A stretch of 64,000 bases of DNA from Cruorifilaria tuberocauda (Eukaryota; Nematoda; Chromadorea; Rhabditida; Onchocercidae). Position 1 is the stretch's first letter. Every line of letters begins with the position of its first letter. A program made the translations under genes and the position numbers. Under the pieces are notes generated by a model that ran no database searches, had not been told where the DNA came from, and saw only the letters and a list, made by a program, of their open reading frames with translations. Positions 1 through 13,071 of the stretch are shown piece after piece. The stretch is taken from positions 1-64,000 of the forward strand of contig JABVXU010000077.1 of the NCBI GenBank assembly GCA_013365365.1. The letters run 5' to 3'.

Positions 1-11
1 GTTATTTTCCT

Positions 12-125
<114 letters not shown>

Positions 126-204
126 ATATCTATAAGCTCAATATTTTGTCATCCTAGAGCACTTAATAAATTTTATAGCATAAAAAAGTAATATCAATGA
201 ATAG

Positions 205-1189
205 CTATCGGAATCTTGCTGAAGTTAATGAGTACACTAATTATAAAGCATTTCAGGGGACATCAAAACCATCTCATTACATCATTCTTTATGATTCATG
301 GCATTTATCTGCAGATGATTGGCAAGTTAGTATTTCGTCATCTAAATTTAGATGCTAATCAGATTTCTTTCATGTGCACACTTCTTTATGAGATTTTTGA
401 AGCATCGATTTAAGAAAAAAGTAAAAAAATTATAATTTTCATTAACACTCTACTATGCTATCTGTCAGTATGATTTTGTTTTTCTGCACTCTTCAGCAAA
501 TGATTTATGCTTTATGCCATGTGTACGCCCGATGCAATAAGTCGGTATCAATACCAGCGCCTGTTTATTATGCTCATTTAGCTTGTGATCGAGCTAAACG
601 TCTTTTGAAATATACGTAAGTTTTTACGTATAGTTAAATTTAAAAAACGAATAAATTTTTTAATTTTTTGATGAAATTAAAAATTTGTCCAGAACTATTT
701 CAATAGTGTTCCAGAAAGCTGCATACTTTCCCATCTAATGTGCAATTACCTTTGTACTATGATAAGGTAAAGATAGATAATAAGGGCAGATAAAAATTTT
801 TGATGCTTCACACACTATAAGTCAAACCGAAAAATGTTATTTATGGTTCAGCATCTGACTTCATAGTTTTAATTGGTAAAATCCCATTCGATGTAAAAAG
901 AAAGCAAATGCAAATTTTTTGAAATTCAAGAAATCTGACATTTGACATGGAAACTTTTCGTTCTAACTTCGAATAGTGGATTTTTATCTTTGTTTAGAAA
1001 AAAATCTTTGTATCTTCAATCTTTATTAATCTATCAAATTCACTCTGTGGATTGAAAATACTGCTTCAGTTTTAATTATTCTGACATTTCAGACGAATGG
1101 ATGAAGCATCAAGAAATGAGTCTAATATCCGTATGCTTGAACAAAGTTTTGCGCTTAATCCCGATACCCCAAATATGTATTTCATATAG
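205..1189 (+). CDS. Argonaute (AGO/ALG clade), C-terminal PIWI exons, 5' partial
   Basis: Argonautes bind small RNAs and use them to silence target transcripts. Three exons carry the C-terminal end of the PIWI domain: about 205-325 (5' edge uncertain, upstream acceptor near 204 or 176), 497-615 and 1093-1189, with phases that close and a TAG stop at 1187. Visible motifs are [15 protein letters not shown], then the C-terminal PIWI block ending [19 protein letters not shown], then the tail [10 protein letters not shown]. The phrase [13 protein letters not shown] is typical of the AGO/ALG clade rather than of nematode WAGO proteins, where this block differs. The tail MYFI departs from the usual MYFA end. 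The catalytic residues and the MID and PAZ domains lie outside the window, so slicer activity cannot be judged. ALG-3/4, ALG-5 or RDE-1-like are all possible. Confidence 0.85.
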
Positions 1190-2727
1190 CATTGTGTTTC
1201 TTTAGGCAGTATTATGTCAACGGTTAACGGATTTAATTGTTAACAGTTATTTCCCACTTTAACCCCATTTCAAGGATTAGAAAATTATTTTGAAGTATGA
1301 CAGTAAAGGATTGAAAAATCATTCCATTATGAATGGGAAATAAATTGCTAATACATAATTATGGTTGATTCCGAGTCCCTGTAGAGAAATCTTTCTAACA
1401 GATTCATCTGAGTAAGATGAGTTTTGATTCATTCGTAGATTCTTGAAGTCGAAAGACAACAGTTATTTCCATTTTTGTTTCTTACTTGCCAGTCGGATAA
1501 ATTTGATGATTTTGTTAAGACAAGCTCGTTCTATTATCAGATTTGCGTAGGGTTATTATAAGTAAATAAATCTTTTACCTAAGTTCAATATATCTCACAT
1601 TTTAATTACCACTTTTATATCATTATGTTTATTCAAATTATAATTTTTATGCTTTTGTTTAGACATTTTTCAAGTTTCGAGTCTGGAATAGTTCTATGTA
1701 AAAGTTGTTTTATCATTTCTTATATTGTAACATGGCCTTTTATCTTTCTATGGATCCTGGTACTTGAGCTGTAAAAGTTTATTAAAAATACATTCTATTG
1801 AGGGTTGGTTCTCATCATTCAAGTGTAGAGTAGCATTTTCTCTTTGGGGACTTAGGAGTTCATTGTTTCTGAAGCAAATAAGGAATTTCCACTCTTTTCT
1901 GAAAATATCACTGAGGTACATGTACTTATATTGATAAATTTGCAGTGATAAATTTATTTTGATTTTTTTCCTTTCTGATAAACTCTCAACCTACTATTAT
2001 TTTTTCTTTTTAAGCTGACTTAGTTTTCTTATACGAAATAGTAGGATTTCTTATTGCTTTTCATTTTTATTCAATATCATTCAGTTAGGAAGTTTTATTT
2101 GAAGAAAATGTAATTCAACGTTCCGGATGTTTTTATTCTTTTTTCTGTATAGAATTTAACTTTTGGTCTTATCCTATCAGGGAGTTTGATGAGTCAAAGC
2201 AACGAATATGTCATCATGCTTCATGTTAAGGAATAAAATTTCATGTTGATTAGATTGTTTCATGAACATATTATTAGAGGGAAAGAATTAGGAAGTCAAG
2301 AATTGGAAAAAATTTCAGTCCATTTATGAAGAGAAGTCCTCACGTGCATTCAATGTAGCTTGTTAAAATGTAAGAAGATTTTGCATGGAGCATTTTTATT
2401 TAACAGAGGAGAGATGACGATATAGGACCGTTGTTAGAAGTTTTTCATTGAAGATGGTAGGAAAAAGGTAAACTTTCTTTCGCATTAAATAATCATTTTT
2501 GCTTTTCATAAACTTGGTATATTGTTTAAGTCTGTTTCGCTCCTCCAATGATATTCTGGTGGCCCAGGTGAATAGCATGTGTTATCCCTGAAAAAACATT
2601 TTTCAAATATAAATCTTTCCTGTTTTCCAGATGAAAAATATGATAAAGCTATTCTTGTTGTATCACTAAAACGTACAAGGAATTGCAGTACGATAGTTCA
2701 TTGGTCACTTATAGCTTAAATTCTGGA
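1190..2727. other. Intergenic: convergent 3' flanks of Argonaute and PHM genes
   Basis: AT-rich sequence with no splice-bounded open frame of coding character on either strand. The two flanking genes converge here, so it should hold both 3' UTRs. A 60-codon open frame at 2396-2578 on the minus strand has no family resemblance and no supported splice link. Confidence 0.55.
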
Positions 2728-5700
2728 TTATGAATGAGATCTTATTTGGTTTATATGTGTCTCTTTCTGCTCAGTCTGACGAACGTTGGTAAGATGAGTG
2801 CTAAAGTAAGGTTCGAAATACGAACATCGATTTGGAATGCAATGGGAGTGATTATTGAAAACATGGATATAAAATGGAAAAAGCTCCTTACCTGAGAATA
2901 CGATCTCCCAGAACCCAATACATGAGATAGTAATTACACATTTCATCATCGGATGTATTTCCCATATTAATTTCTCGATCTTCCTTGTTGTTCATTACAC
3001 AACGAGCTGCTATCTGAAAAAAGTTACACTATTCATATCAAGAGCAGTGGCTTTAAATTAATTACAACGAAAGAAATTTCAATCTGCTTAACTTTATGCC
3101 ATAATTTTGTGTTCATTTTCATATTTTCGCTAATGAGTAACAAAGTTTCATCCAATTCTTTTGTCTTCTTTCCCATTGCATATTTCATCATCTTTATCCA
3201 TAACTTTGTTAGTCTACTAATTGAAATTGAAATTAGGAATTTCCGTTGAAAATTAAGAACAAACAGCAATGATATTTTAATTTCGACAAAGCTATCTAAA
3301 AAGTTTCATAAAACGAACCACATCGCCTTCCCGAATTGTAATGTTCTTGCTAACTGGTTGAAACAACTGCGGAAGGAGCGGATTCCGTTCGCCAATTAGC
3401 TCCCAATCATCCTGACCATCCTCACTCTGTCGCACTACCCATCCACTAACCTGTCCGATGAAGGTGAAATAAATCGGCGAATAAATCTTTATTTATAAAA
3501 TATTTTGAATTCAAAATTCGAAGATCTAATTTAAAAGAAGATAAAAAGATAAAATTTAGCTTCCATAATTGAAGCTACCACTTAAAAGAATTGTAATGTG
3601 TGAACTGTATAAATTTTACAAATAATAAACTAGCCATTTCCCCGTGGCGATGAGTGTGTGCACGGAAGGCAAAAGGATGTATTTCAATGTCCTCATCGAT
3701 AATGCATGCCGTTTCGAATGTTTCTAAATTTGTAGGAGCAATACAAATACGCCACAAAATGAATATTAAAAGATCAGCTTCAAATTTAAATTAAGGGAAA
3801 TATTTCGGGATTTTATAGCACTTTATCGTATTCTTTTACATTCAAAAAGAAATAAATAGCGAAAATTTGAAATTAATTAATGCTGATACCTCTCGTATTT
3901 GCAGGTAACTTTCCACCGGTAACCATCAGGAGGGTAGACGCCCGTTTGTTTAACGGTTCAATTGTCGATTCGATATTCACACCAGAATAATCGGGTCCGA
4001 CTGGTTTCTTATAATGTACTTGGAGTATGAGATATCGAATACCTGTGTCTCCACCAACCTTGAATCCGACACCTGCAAATCATGAATTTTCTACTTCATT
4101 TTAATCATAGCTATTAGCACCTAAAAAACCTGGCCACAAATAACTATCGTTAAAGAAAAATTACGCGTTCTTACTTAGATGCTACATTAACTTTTTTGAA
4201 TTTTGGCGAAGAAAATTTCTCGCATTTTTATAAAACTCACAAGGGAAATAAATGCCAATCAAACTTCAAAGTTTCAACTTCTTGAACCGTTTGTCTCTAA
4301 TATATGTTCCAAGAGCGATCAACCTCTGTCCGAATAAACTAAATGTTTAGCTTTTAACAGTGAGGCATTATTGTTTAAAAGTTATCTTGCATAGAAAATA
4401 TCCCCGATAAATATTTGAAAGGCTAACGATAAATATTTGTAGGCACTGGAATAATAGATTTCACCTTAATTTTAACATTGCGTTTTTAATGTTCCATCGA
4501 TTCTCTGTGGAAACCTACTGTAGTTTTTTTAATTGTCATAAACGAGATCGACAAATAATATTTTTATCAGATATTGCCATCTGACAGTTTTCATATGATA
4601 TCTGAATTAATATGTTCGGTTGATCAGATTTTTATCCCATCTAACTTCTCGTAATTTTCTGGACTTCGGGACTATAATATAAATTTCCATAACGGTTTAC
4701 AGTCATATCAAACCATTAGGAGCATATAATTCCGCTTTTTTTAGGGAAATAATCATTTATACCTCCCGGAAGGTATAATTCAGATGCATTTCTTCCCCAC
4801 CCATACAGTATGTTCGGTTGATCACTGCAAACTGGTGCTCGTTGAAACTTTGGTCCAGCTGTTGTCACATCTCCACAATCCCTGAAATACGATCATATTC
4901 ATTCCGAACTGAAATCATCATGCAAGACAAAATGCAGCAGAAAGATCCTTTAAAGATGTATATGCAGTGAATATGGAATATGCAGGTGAATAATCAGGTA
5001 AAATTAAGAAAAAAACCGACCAAATGACCTTATCACTGCCTGGTTGATCGCATCCAAACAATAGCATATGATGAGCCTTTTGCATTGTTGCATAAGGTTT
5101 AAATCCAACTGAAAATAGTACGTGCAAAAACAAACTTTAGGTATGAGCAATCTGAGGGATTAATCATTTCGATAAAGGCATGTTACATTGTCTCTTTCTC
5201 AATTTTCCCTTATGTTGATTGAAATTTCACGAAAATAAAATAAGAAGTAAACTGACCAATGTAATGTTCCATAGTAGAATCGAGTGGAGCAACTGTACAC
5301 AAGTAAGAATCATTCTAAAAAGAAATAGTTTGATCAAAAGGTTGAGAGAATTAAACAATTCATAAATTGCTGGATTTTCAAGCTCTCGCTAGTTGATCCA
5401 ATCAAGATTACTTTCTTTTTAATAAGATCATAATCATGCAAGAAAACTTCTTTTACAATATTTGTACATTCTTCAACCTAGCCTGTAAAATTATTTTTTA
5501 TCCTCAAGGCTCTATTTTTTTCATTGATCTCAATAATACAGTTTAACTTTTTTTATTTCATGTTAAAATACAAATATTGTAAAATGGTTTATTGAAAGAA
5601 ATGTCTGGTATGTCTTGCTTTTTGGCAAATTAATTTTTTTGGAGTGGAAAGAATAAAGAATTCAAAAAATCCTTTGAATTTTCCAAATAAATTCTCGAAA

Positions 5701-6019
5701 CAAAATAAGAGCAAATCATAGAAAATTGCGACAGCTGAAAAATGATCATTTGCAGTGTTGTAATTTTTTATCAAAACAAATATGCCAAATGAAATTAAGC
5801 CAAAAAATCAAGATATTATTCAGATACTGCACAAACTGACTTTACTTAACTGAGCTAAAAATATGGGACAGTAGTTGAATAGTGTAGAATAGTTTTACTT
5901 ACCATAACTGGTTCGACTCCGTGCATTCGTAATTCAGTGATTTCGTTAGCTATCGTCATTTGGTAAACATTTACTGTTGATAACAAAAGTAAGAATTTCG
6001 TGCAACTTGATACCAACAT
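2728..6019 (-). CDS. pghm-1: Peptidylglycine alpha-hydroxylating monooxygenase (PHM)
   Basis: PHM is the copper- and ascorbate-dependent enzyme that hydroxylates the C-terminal glycine of neuropeptide precursors, the first step of amidation, in the secretory pathway. Exons: 5903-6019, 5257-5314, 5021-5108, 4763-4881, 3890-4072, 3635-3723, 3319-3450, 2892-3013, 2728-2800; 326 residues, phases close. A signal peptide starts MLVSSCTKFLLLLSTVN. All copper ligands are visible: the HH pair in QKAHHMLLFGC, the His in LQVHYKK, the two His of AHTHRHG, and the Met of SSDDEMCN. There is no lyase (PAL) domain, so a separate lyase is needed to finish amidation. The start at 6019 sits 12 bases after a 3' splice acceptor with no donor, suggesting trans-splicing; an in-frame ATG at 6046 is less likely. 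The intron after 3635 needs a GC donor. The last exon (2728-2800) is the least certain. Confidence 0.93.
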
Positions 6020-6046
6020 TTTGTTATGCAACTGAATCACCGACAA

Positions 6047-6305
6047 TCAATACTATGAATCGACCAAGAAGGCTAACTACTTCACCAGTGTTGATAAGGG
6101 TAAGGCTGGGCTGTTGTTGTTGCTAGGCTCTTCCTATCGATCTGTGTCGGTTGAGTCTCAATTGTAGTGTTTTTGGAAGGATTCGATTGATCGGGCAGGA
6201 TCATTTTTTTGTGTTACTTGAAATAGTATTTATTTATTTGCTCTTAATTACTTTCAAAAAAAGGTGTTCGAACTTGCTTTCAGACATAGTTCTGTGAATT
6301 GTGAG

Positions 6306-6340
<35 letters not shown>

Positions 6341-8424
6341 AATTTCCGAAACGTTAGAAGAGAAGCCGAGAATGAATCATTTTATTGCCAGTATATCAAC
6401 TCAAGGAATCTTTTGCAATGATGAATTCGAGCACTTACACTTTTTCATTTCCCATTCGCTTGTATCAAATTGCAATTTATCAGGTTTTAACAGCAAGTAA
6501 AATATATTTTGAAAGATACATACTTGAAGTATTATGGTTATCCCTGACATCTACGTTTGCTTTCAAAATTCCTTAAAATCTTGAAAGACTGTGAAAGTTA
6601 TACATTCTTCGAAAATATTTCGACAACCATGGACAAATCAGTATCGATCGTATCGCATCTTCGGGTTGCCAAGCAATTTTATTTTTTTGGTTGCAATTTA
6701 TTATTCTTCAGTCTTAAAGTCATTACTACTGTAAAGTTCAATGATCACGAAAATTTAAAATTTATCAATCCGAAAAGTATGCATAATACTTCTCTTAATT
6801 CCCAAAATACTCATAGTTCTAGAGCCTTATAAATAACTCCACTACAATTTGCTTTCCAACGCTTTTGAATAACTGAATCAGTATGTCCTTGTTTGTGAAT
6901 CCCGGAACATACATTCACATTCATTTCATGCAGCTTAATCCGCGGTCATATTCTTCTTTTTTCAAACTTTAATTCTAATAATTGTTCCTAGATTGCTTTT
7001 TTATCTGTGCAATAGAAACGAAGAAATCTTTGCAATAAATTTTCCCAGAAACGATTATCGAACGCTTTATTAAATTCACACTCATTTACTACCATTAAAA
7101 GATATTTTAAAAATTTCGCGAGATGAAACAAAATTTCATCATCATATTTTTAAAGAGAATGGAAATTCGAAGCCACGACATTTACTACTTTATTTAAATC
7201 TGAAAATTGAAAATTTCTGGACTTTAAATTTTAGATTTGCTTTTTAATATTTCTGAAGAGTGAAGCTCTAAAACTTGCTTCAAAAAAACTTTTGAACTTA
7301 CAAGATGCTGCAAATTTTTACTTCGGAAAAGCTCGGAAAAATCTTAATTAATACAGGTGTTTGGTGAAGATTGACTTTTGGAAAGATTTATTCTAAGATG
7401 TTGTAGGATTATTATCAGTGATTTATCAGTAATAAAGTCGATCAGTTAATTGGTATGTGATTCGGGAGAGTATAATTGAACTTGTTTGTTGAAGTAGTGG
7501 TTCAGAAGAAATTCGTTTTGATATAAATAACAATATGGTTTAACACCAAAGATTAGTTGTAGTAAGTATAATAAACAAATATAATTGCAAGTATTTGCTC
7601 ATTAGTAAGTATAATAAGTGGATATGAAGTTCAGATGATAAGATTGAAATAAATGAGAGAGCGCAAAGACTGTTCGTGGTGAGGTAAAGATCTGTTTGTG
7701 CACTCAATTAGACGCCAAAGATTAAAGTGAATAGTAATTTTGAAAGTCATCATGAACAAAAAATTATCAGATGTAGAAAACTGGCTGTTATTAGATTTCC
7801 TGTAAAATCAAAGGACAAAAATGATAATTAATCGCATAAATCGCTAAATTCTCATTGTAATATAGAGTTGTTTCGTACTAAAATTCTAAATCTTAGCAAT
7901 ATTTTATATAATAAAAGCACATATGGAATACTTTTATGCATTTTAATATTTTGTATTATAGATGATTTCGGGCTTTCAACATAAAATTTAGAATTTTAGA
8001 AGTTAAAAATCATATTTAAAGCATTCAGATGAATGTTTAGAAAAAGAAATACACGTTAGCATCCTCTCAGTACCACTGGGAAGGTCTTCTCCAATATACT
8101 GTAGAAGAGTAATTCTATTATGAATGTAAAGTAACTTTAATGATTCCCGTGGTGAAATGATTAGGACTACAAATGATATGATAGCATGCTGCAAACCGTT
8201 ACGTAAATCTCTGCTTTGCAGTTGCCAGCATCAGTCAAAAAATAAATGTCTTTATCGTTTGAAATAGATGCAAATTTCATCAACAAACTCTGAGAGTTTG
8301 TTGAAATTACTTGTCGAAAAATCTAGATATTTCAGAAAATAGTGGAAATAATCGAAATCTTTCTATGTTGTAGAAATCTCAATTACAAAGATATCTTATT
8401 TATCAATGAGCTTTATTCATCAGA
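6047..8424. other. Intergenic region upstream of the PHM gene
   Basis: No coding-like, splice-bounded frame found. It contains a TA microsatellite at 6310-6336 and otherwise featureless AT-rich DNA. The PHM promoter should lie in the first few hundred bases after 6047. Confidence 0.5.
6310..6336. repeat. TA dinucleotide microsatellite
   Basis: About 13 uninterrupted AT/TA units in the 5' flank of the PHM gene. A likely polymorphic marker with no evident function. Confidence 0.85.
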
Positions 8425-8876
8425 TTAATGATGATACAATTCTGTTTCAGAAGAACTGTAAACAGTTCTCATTTGATTGCTACTCTCACTACTACCATCA
8501 ACATTGCAATCTATATTACTAAACAACTCAATCAAATTCCTACCAAATTTTCTTCACAATGAATGGAAAAAAACTATCTCTTCAAATTCTATTATCTACA
8601 ACATAGAAGGAGAATTCTTTATAAATCAACAAAACCACCGTCGTAGCTGCTTCCGTGTCAATCACAAAAAACACACTTCATGTTTTAAATGAGATGCTCG
8701 ACAGCTCTTCTGCCCCGTACGGTGGAATTTACACACTATCTATGAAGTTATGTCAATTCACGAATTCCACATAGCATGACAACACGACACTGAGTTCAAT
8801 TCCAAACACTCAACATACCTGGCATAAAAGTCCTACGTTCCGATAAGGTCGCATCGAATTCATTGTTATCACTCAT
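8425..8876 (-). CDS. Possible small two-exon gene, 47 residues
   Basis: Not recognised. Exon 1 (8819-8876) begins MSDNNEFDATLSERRTFMP and ends at a strong donor (CAG|gtatgt). Exon 2 (8425-8510) follows an ATAG acceptor, is serine-rich (VDGSSESSNQMRTVYSSSE) and ends TELYHH before TAA. The phase closes (1+2). An AAACAG acceptor five bases before the ATG would fit trans-splicing. Against it: the product is very short, the intron could hold other exons (an alternative acceptor near 8700 gives an even shorter product), and no homologue comes to mind. It may instead be the edge of a longer gene. Confidence 0.35.
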
Positions 8877-9723
8877 GCAAACTGTTTCACCAAAAAGATT
8901 CCGGTACTGAATAACTGACAAATCAGCTTCATGTTTTCAGTTCATTGATACTACTAAAGGTCATTCAGCATTTTTCTCTATCAGTAAAAAGGTACTATAT
9001 GTTTACTGGAGGATGTTTTCTCGAACATACTCTGAGCAAAAATCTACATTCAAATTAAACAACAATGTGAACCACAATGTGCAGACTATTTATTAATAGT
9101 TCGATCTAATTACGACAAAAAAAATAAAGAAATGACATTTATATATTTCAAAGAATGTATACGCACTTCAAACTTGGACAATAATAAAATTAAAAAAAAC
9201 AAAACCACTACTAATTCATCTAATTAGATAAAAGTGAAAAAGCAACAAAAAGCTAACTCACGTATTTAATACCCGAAACAACTTACTTGAAAATACACAC
9301 GCATTCGATGAATAATTAAATTTAAACAACAATAACATTCTGAAAACTATACTGATATTAAATAGATTTAATTATGTAAAAAAGGACATATTTCAATGAA
9401 ACTGCAACAAGTTATTTGAAAATGAATATGCATTTTATAAGCAATTCAAATTAAACAACATTAATGTTTTAAAAACTTTTGATTAGATTATTAATACTGT
9501 AGCTTTACATCAAAGAATAACGCAACTAATTAGAAAGAATTTCTTCATTCGCGTATCACAACTTATTTCATCTAGACAAGAGTTATGAACGTGAGTTTCA
9601 GGAAACCAGTTTTCTTTCTTATTTTCTCTGCCAATTGTCGCTATTCAATCGTCTCTAAAAATCATCGCCTTTTCAAAAGACATATTTCTTAAGGTAGTAT
9701 AAAAAAGATCTATAGCACATCAA
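8877..9723. other. Intergenic, AT-rich
   Basis: Nothing gene-like recognised. It should hold the 3' UTR of the CSRNP gene, whose stop is at 9724 on the minus strand, and the 5' flank of the small candidate gene at 8876. Confidence 0.5.
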
Positions 9724-12186
9724 TCAGCCATCATCAAAATGCAAATGCATCCTTGAACAAAATTCGCCGAGCTGAAAAAAATAAAGATGTATCGACAGAA
9801 AACAGAACAAAAGAGATTCATGAGAAGACCTTTCGATTCTGGGATGCTTGTGTACGCATAAGAATTGAAAGGAAATGCGTGTGAACAAGTACTTTATCAA
9901 ATTCACGGCGACCAAAAGGATTATTGCAACCTATAGTTTTACAAGTACACGGAAACGACGGTCGATCTACCTGAAATTCAAGATGATAAGAAGTATAAAA
10001 ACAAAGTATATAGCAGTCGCAGAATACACAATATTGTTTAACTTCGTATAAAATTTTGTGATAAGAATTGAAGAAAATATCAACTCTAAGCGATAGATTG
10101 CTTTTATAAAGACAGTGAGAAAAACTGAAAATAATAATTCTTCCGAATTTCCTATAAATTGATCCATGATGATTAAAAGTCAACAAACTAATATATGAAA
10201 ACTAATCCAATACTAATGCTGATATTTCACTCGAAACGTAGCCAATTTAATGAAACAACAAAAACTTACTAAGCATTCGATACCATTTATAGCGCACTCA
10301 CAAGTTTCAGGTGAACATGGTAAGCTATCACATGAGCAACCACAATGTCTTCGGCTTTCTCGTATGTCATCACAGATCGCTTCGTCATCCTTGAAGAAAT
10401 TTGAATTTAGTTTAAAGAAACATTGATGAAATAAAAATATTTAGAGAAACTAACGAAACACCTTATACAATAGCTAAAAGATACTTTGCTCATTTTATAT
10501 AGTCTATTTTGTTCGTAACTATTGACATCTGGAACGTGATTAGATTCATAGTACACAGTATTAAAGAAATAAAGCTGACCATAAAATTTTCAAAACCTGC
10601 CCTCCTTAATTTCAGCAGTCTAATTCTTCGACTAAGCGGACGAAAGTATTTTTTCACTACGTAAATATTATCTTCCTCGTTTTCTTCTTTTACCTGAAAT
10701 TGAAAAGTCCAACATAAACAAGAAACAAGTGATCGTGACCAATTAAACAAAATTATTCTCATGACATTAAAAATGTACGTTATGGAATTGTTCCAATACA
10801 CTTCCTGGCATATTTGAACATGTCCCTTCAAATGTTTTATCTACATTTGCAGTCGATATCCTTTTCGACAACACTTGATCCCACAGTTCATTGCTTCTTC
10901 CTTGTTTTGCAACTACAGAATTTTCGTTAAATGCATTACAATATCTTCGTTTACGCCTAGTCGACACTGTGCACACTTGTTCAACCAAACTTTTCGTACA
11001 AATTTTGTCGTCTTGTGACTGGAAAAAAATGACTGAGGTAAGAGCTAAAATTCAATATTTACATATTAAACCAATAAACCAATGCATCATTAACAAACAC
11101 TGATATCAGGTAATTAGTATAAGATTAAAGAAATTACTCTAAACACTTCCTGTGCCAAACATCACAAAAATGGAAGATTATTTTCAGAAAAATGGAAATA
11201 GATGATAAGAAGTACTTTTTAATAACAAGAGAACAAAGTTAAAAAAAACCTAATTATGCTATCAACAGCTACCTTAGTGCGGAATGCAATTTCACTTATA
11301 CCAAAATGTTTCTCCTGCATTCCTGCAATAAAACTTTGAAAAATTGAAGTATCTAGAGAAAATGGAACAAACTATTTAAGGTCAATCAATGAACCCTGTT
11401 TTTTAATAAAATATAGACCGTGAAGTACACACGAATATTTTGGAGACCAAATAGGGCATAATTTTCAGATAATTCAAGGAAGTTACATGATGCAAATGTT
11501 AAAAGCAAACCAAGCGCAAAGCCACCGGATGATGGAACAACATCAAATCCCTGTGCTCTCTCAAAAAGATAGATCTTCACATTTTCAAATCGTACTACTT
11601 TTTTATGCCTACAAATAATCTTTTCCTTTGACAGCAATAATGAATCCTTAAACATATTTAAAATAAGGAAACAATGCAAATTTAAGATTACTGAATACCA
11701 TTTGCATTTCAAATTTCTTTTAAGAACATTAGTTTATGTTCTCTTATTGGCTCGCAGTGACACGTTTTTTTTACTTTGAGATTTGAGATTACTTGAGATT
11801 ACTCGGAGAGAATAACCCACTTATCGACTTTCTCTTTCACAACAACTTATGTTAAATTTAATATGAATTTTGAATAAAATGTAACACAAGTCAAAGAAAA
11901 ATGTTTCTGAATGAAACAATAACTGATTTCATCGTTATCTTACATTTTTACTTGCATAAATGTTATCATGTTTACGTGCAGTATCTTAGTTTAAACAACA
12001 GATGCCATATTACAAAAAATCGTCTCATGAATATATAACGAAAAGTTTGCTTCACTCCTGGAATTAAAAAAAACTTCACCTTTTTTTCTTTTTCGCATTA
12101 CTGTTTATATCATCCTTTTTAGAGTCTGAATTACCACTGAAATTTGAATGACCATTATAAATTAAGTGCTGTTCGTTCATTTTCAT
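9724..12186 (-). CDS. Cysteine/serine-rich nuclear protein (CSRNP/AXUD1 family)
   Basis: CSRNP proteins are nuclear factors with a Cys-rich domain; vertebrate members act as transcriptional regulators. Exons: 12080-12186, 11511-11608, 11273-11322, about 10845-11018 (donor could also be at 10779), 10580-10693, 10270-10389, 9830-9970, 9724-9771. Motifs in order: a Lys-rich stretch then VVRFENVKIYLFERAQGF and PSSGGFALGM (the family's N-terminal block), a variable middle, LSRRIRLLKLRRAG, the Cys cluster RHCGCSCDSLPCSPETCEC, then VDRPSFPCTCK and CNNPFGRREF with THFL after it. About 280-305 residues, roughly half the vertebrate length; the long acidic tail is missing. The ATG at 12186 lies two bases behind a TTTTCAG acceptor, a trans-splice site by position. 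Confidence 0.9.
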
Positions 12187-13071
12187 CGCTGAAAAGCACA
12201 AATTCAAAAAGCTTAAGAGTTAGAACTCAATAAAATTCCGCTGCACTCCGTGCACGACATCCCCAAAAATATATTTGGTTACGAAAGATTATTCGGAGGC
12301 AATTCAGTACTGACGAAAGGATCAGGGAGACACGCAAACCCTTCCAACATCCACTTCTCCAAATGAGCATGTTTTGCCACAAAGAAAAATTCAAAACACG
12401 AAATTTTCGCAACTTGCACTCAACCTTTACACGATAATTTTCGCGAAAGCAAATCAGCTATACTACCTTTCCGTTTATTCTGTTGTTGGAGAGTAGCTGA
12501 TTTCTGATTCCGATATTGGCTTGGGTATGAAAACTGAAGAAATATTTGAGCAGAATGTTGCTCTAAAAGAAAAATGAGAGGACCAAACTCTCCCGGTGTA
12601 CAGAGAATTGTCAGTTATACCATATATTTCTGAGGTAAAAATAGACCTTTATTGCGAAACAGTAAATAACTTTAAAAAAAGATTTCACGACATATCTCAC
12701 TATAAGTTTCCAATTAATTCCATGATAGGGAAAAGGTCCTCTTAAAGATTCAGATCAGTGGTTACGATCAGTTGCATCGGGGAACGGGAAATCCTAATAA
12801 TGATTTGAAGATGTCTAGTTAATAACCCAATTTTTTTTAATTTGTGAACCGTTTAATCAGATGAAGTAAATGAAATCTTGATTGGATTAAGGTAGTCCTT
12901 TTTGTTGTTTACTTACCAGCGATTAAAAGAATATCGGTTGTTTCTCTTATGATGAAATGATATGAAATATCCTGACAAACTCGAGTTTCGTTGGGTTAAA
13001 CAAATTGATATATATTTATTGAATATTATAAGCAGCAAAAAAAAATCCTGACTTTAATATTATCAAACAGG
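12187..13071. other. Intergenic between CSRNP start and KATNIP stop
   Basis: No supported gene. It carries the 5' flank of the CSRNP gene and the 3' flank of the KATNIP-like gene, both on the minus strand. A 61-codon open frame at 12227-12412 shows no coding character or splice context. Confidence 0.5.

Noticed and set aside
5021..5029. Donor at 5029 in the PHM exon (AAG|gtcatt)
   Set aside because: It would put the next exon out of frame with an early stop; the donor eight bases later restores VIWDCGDV, which aligns with other PHM proteins.
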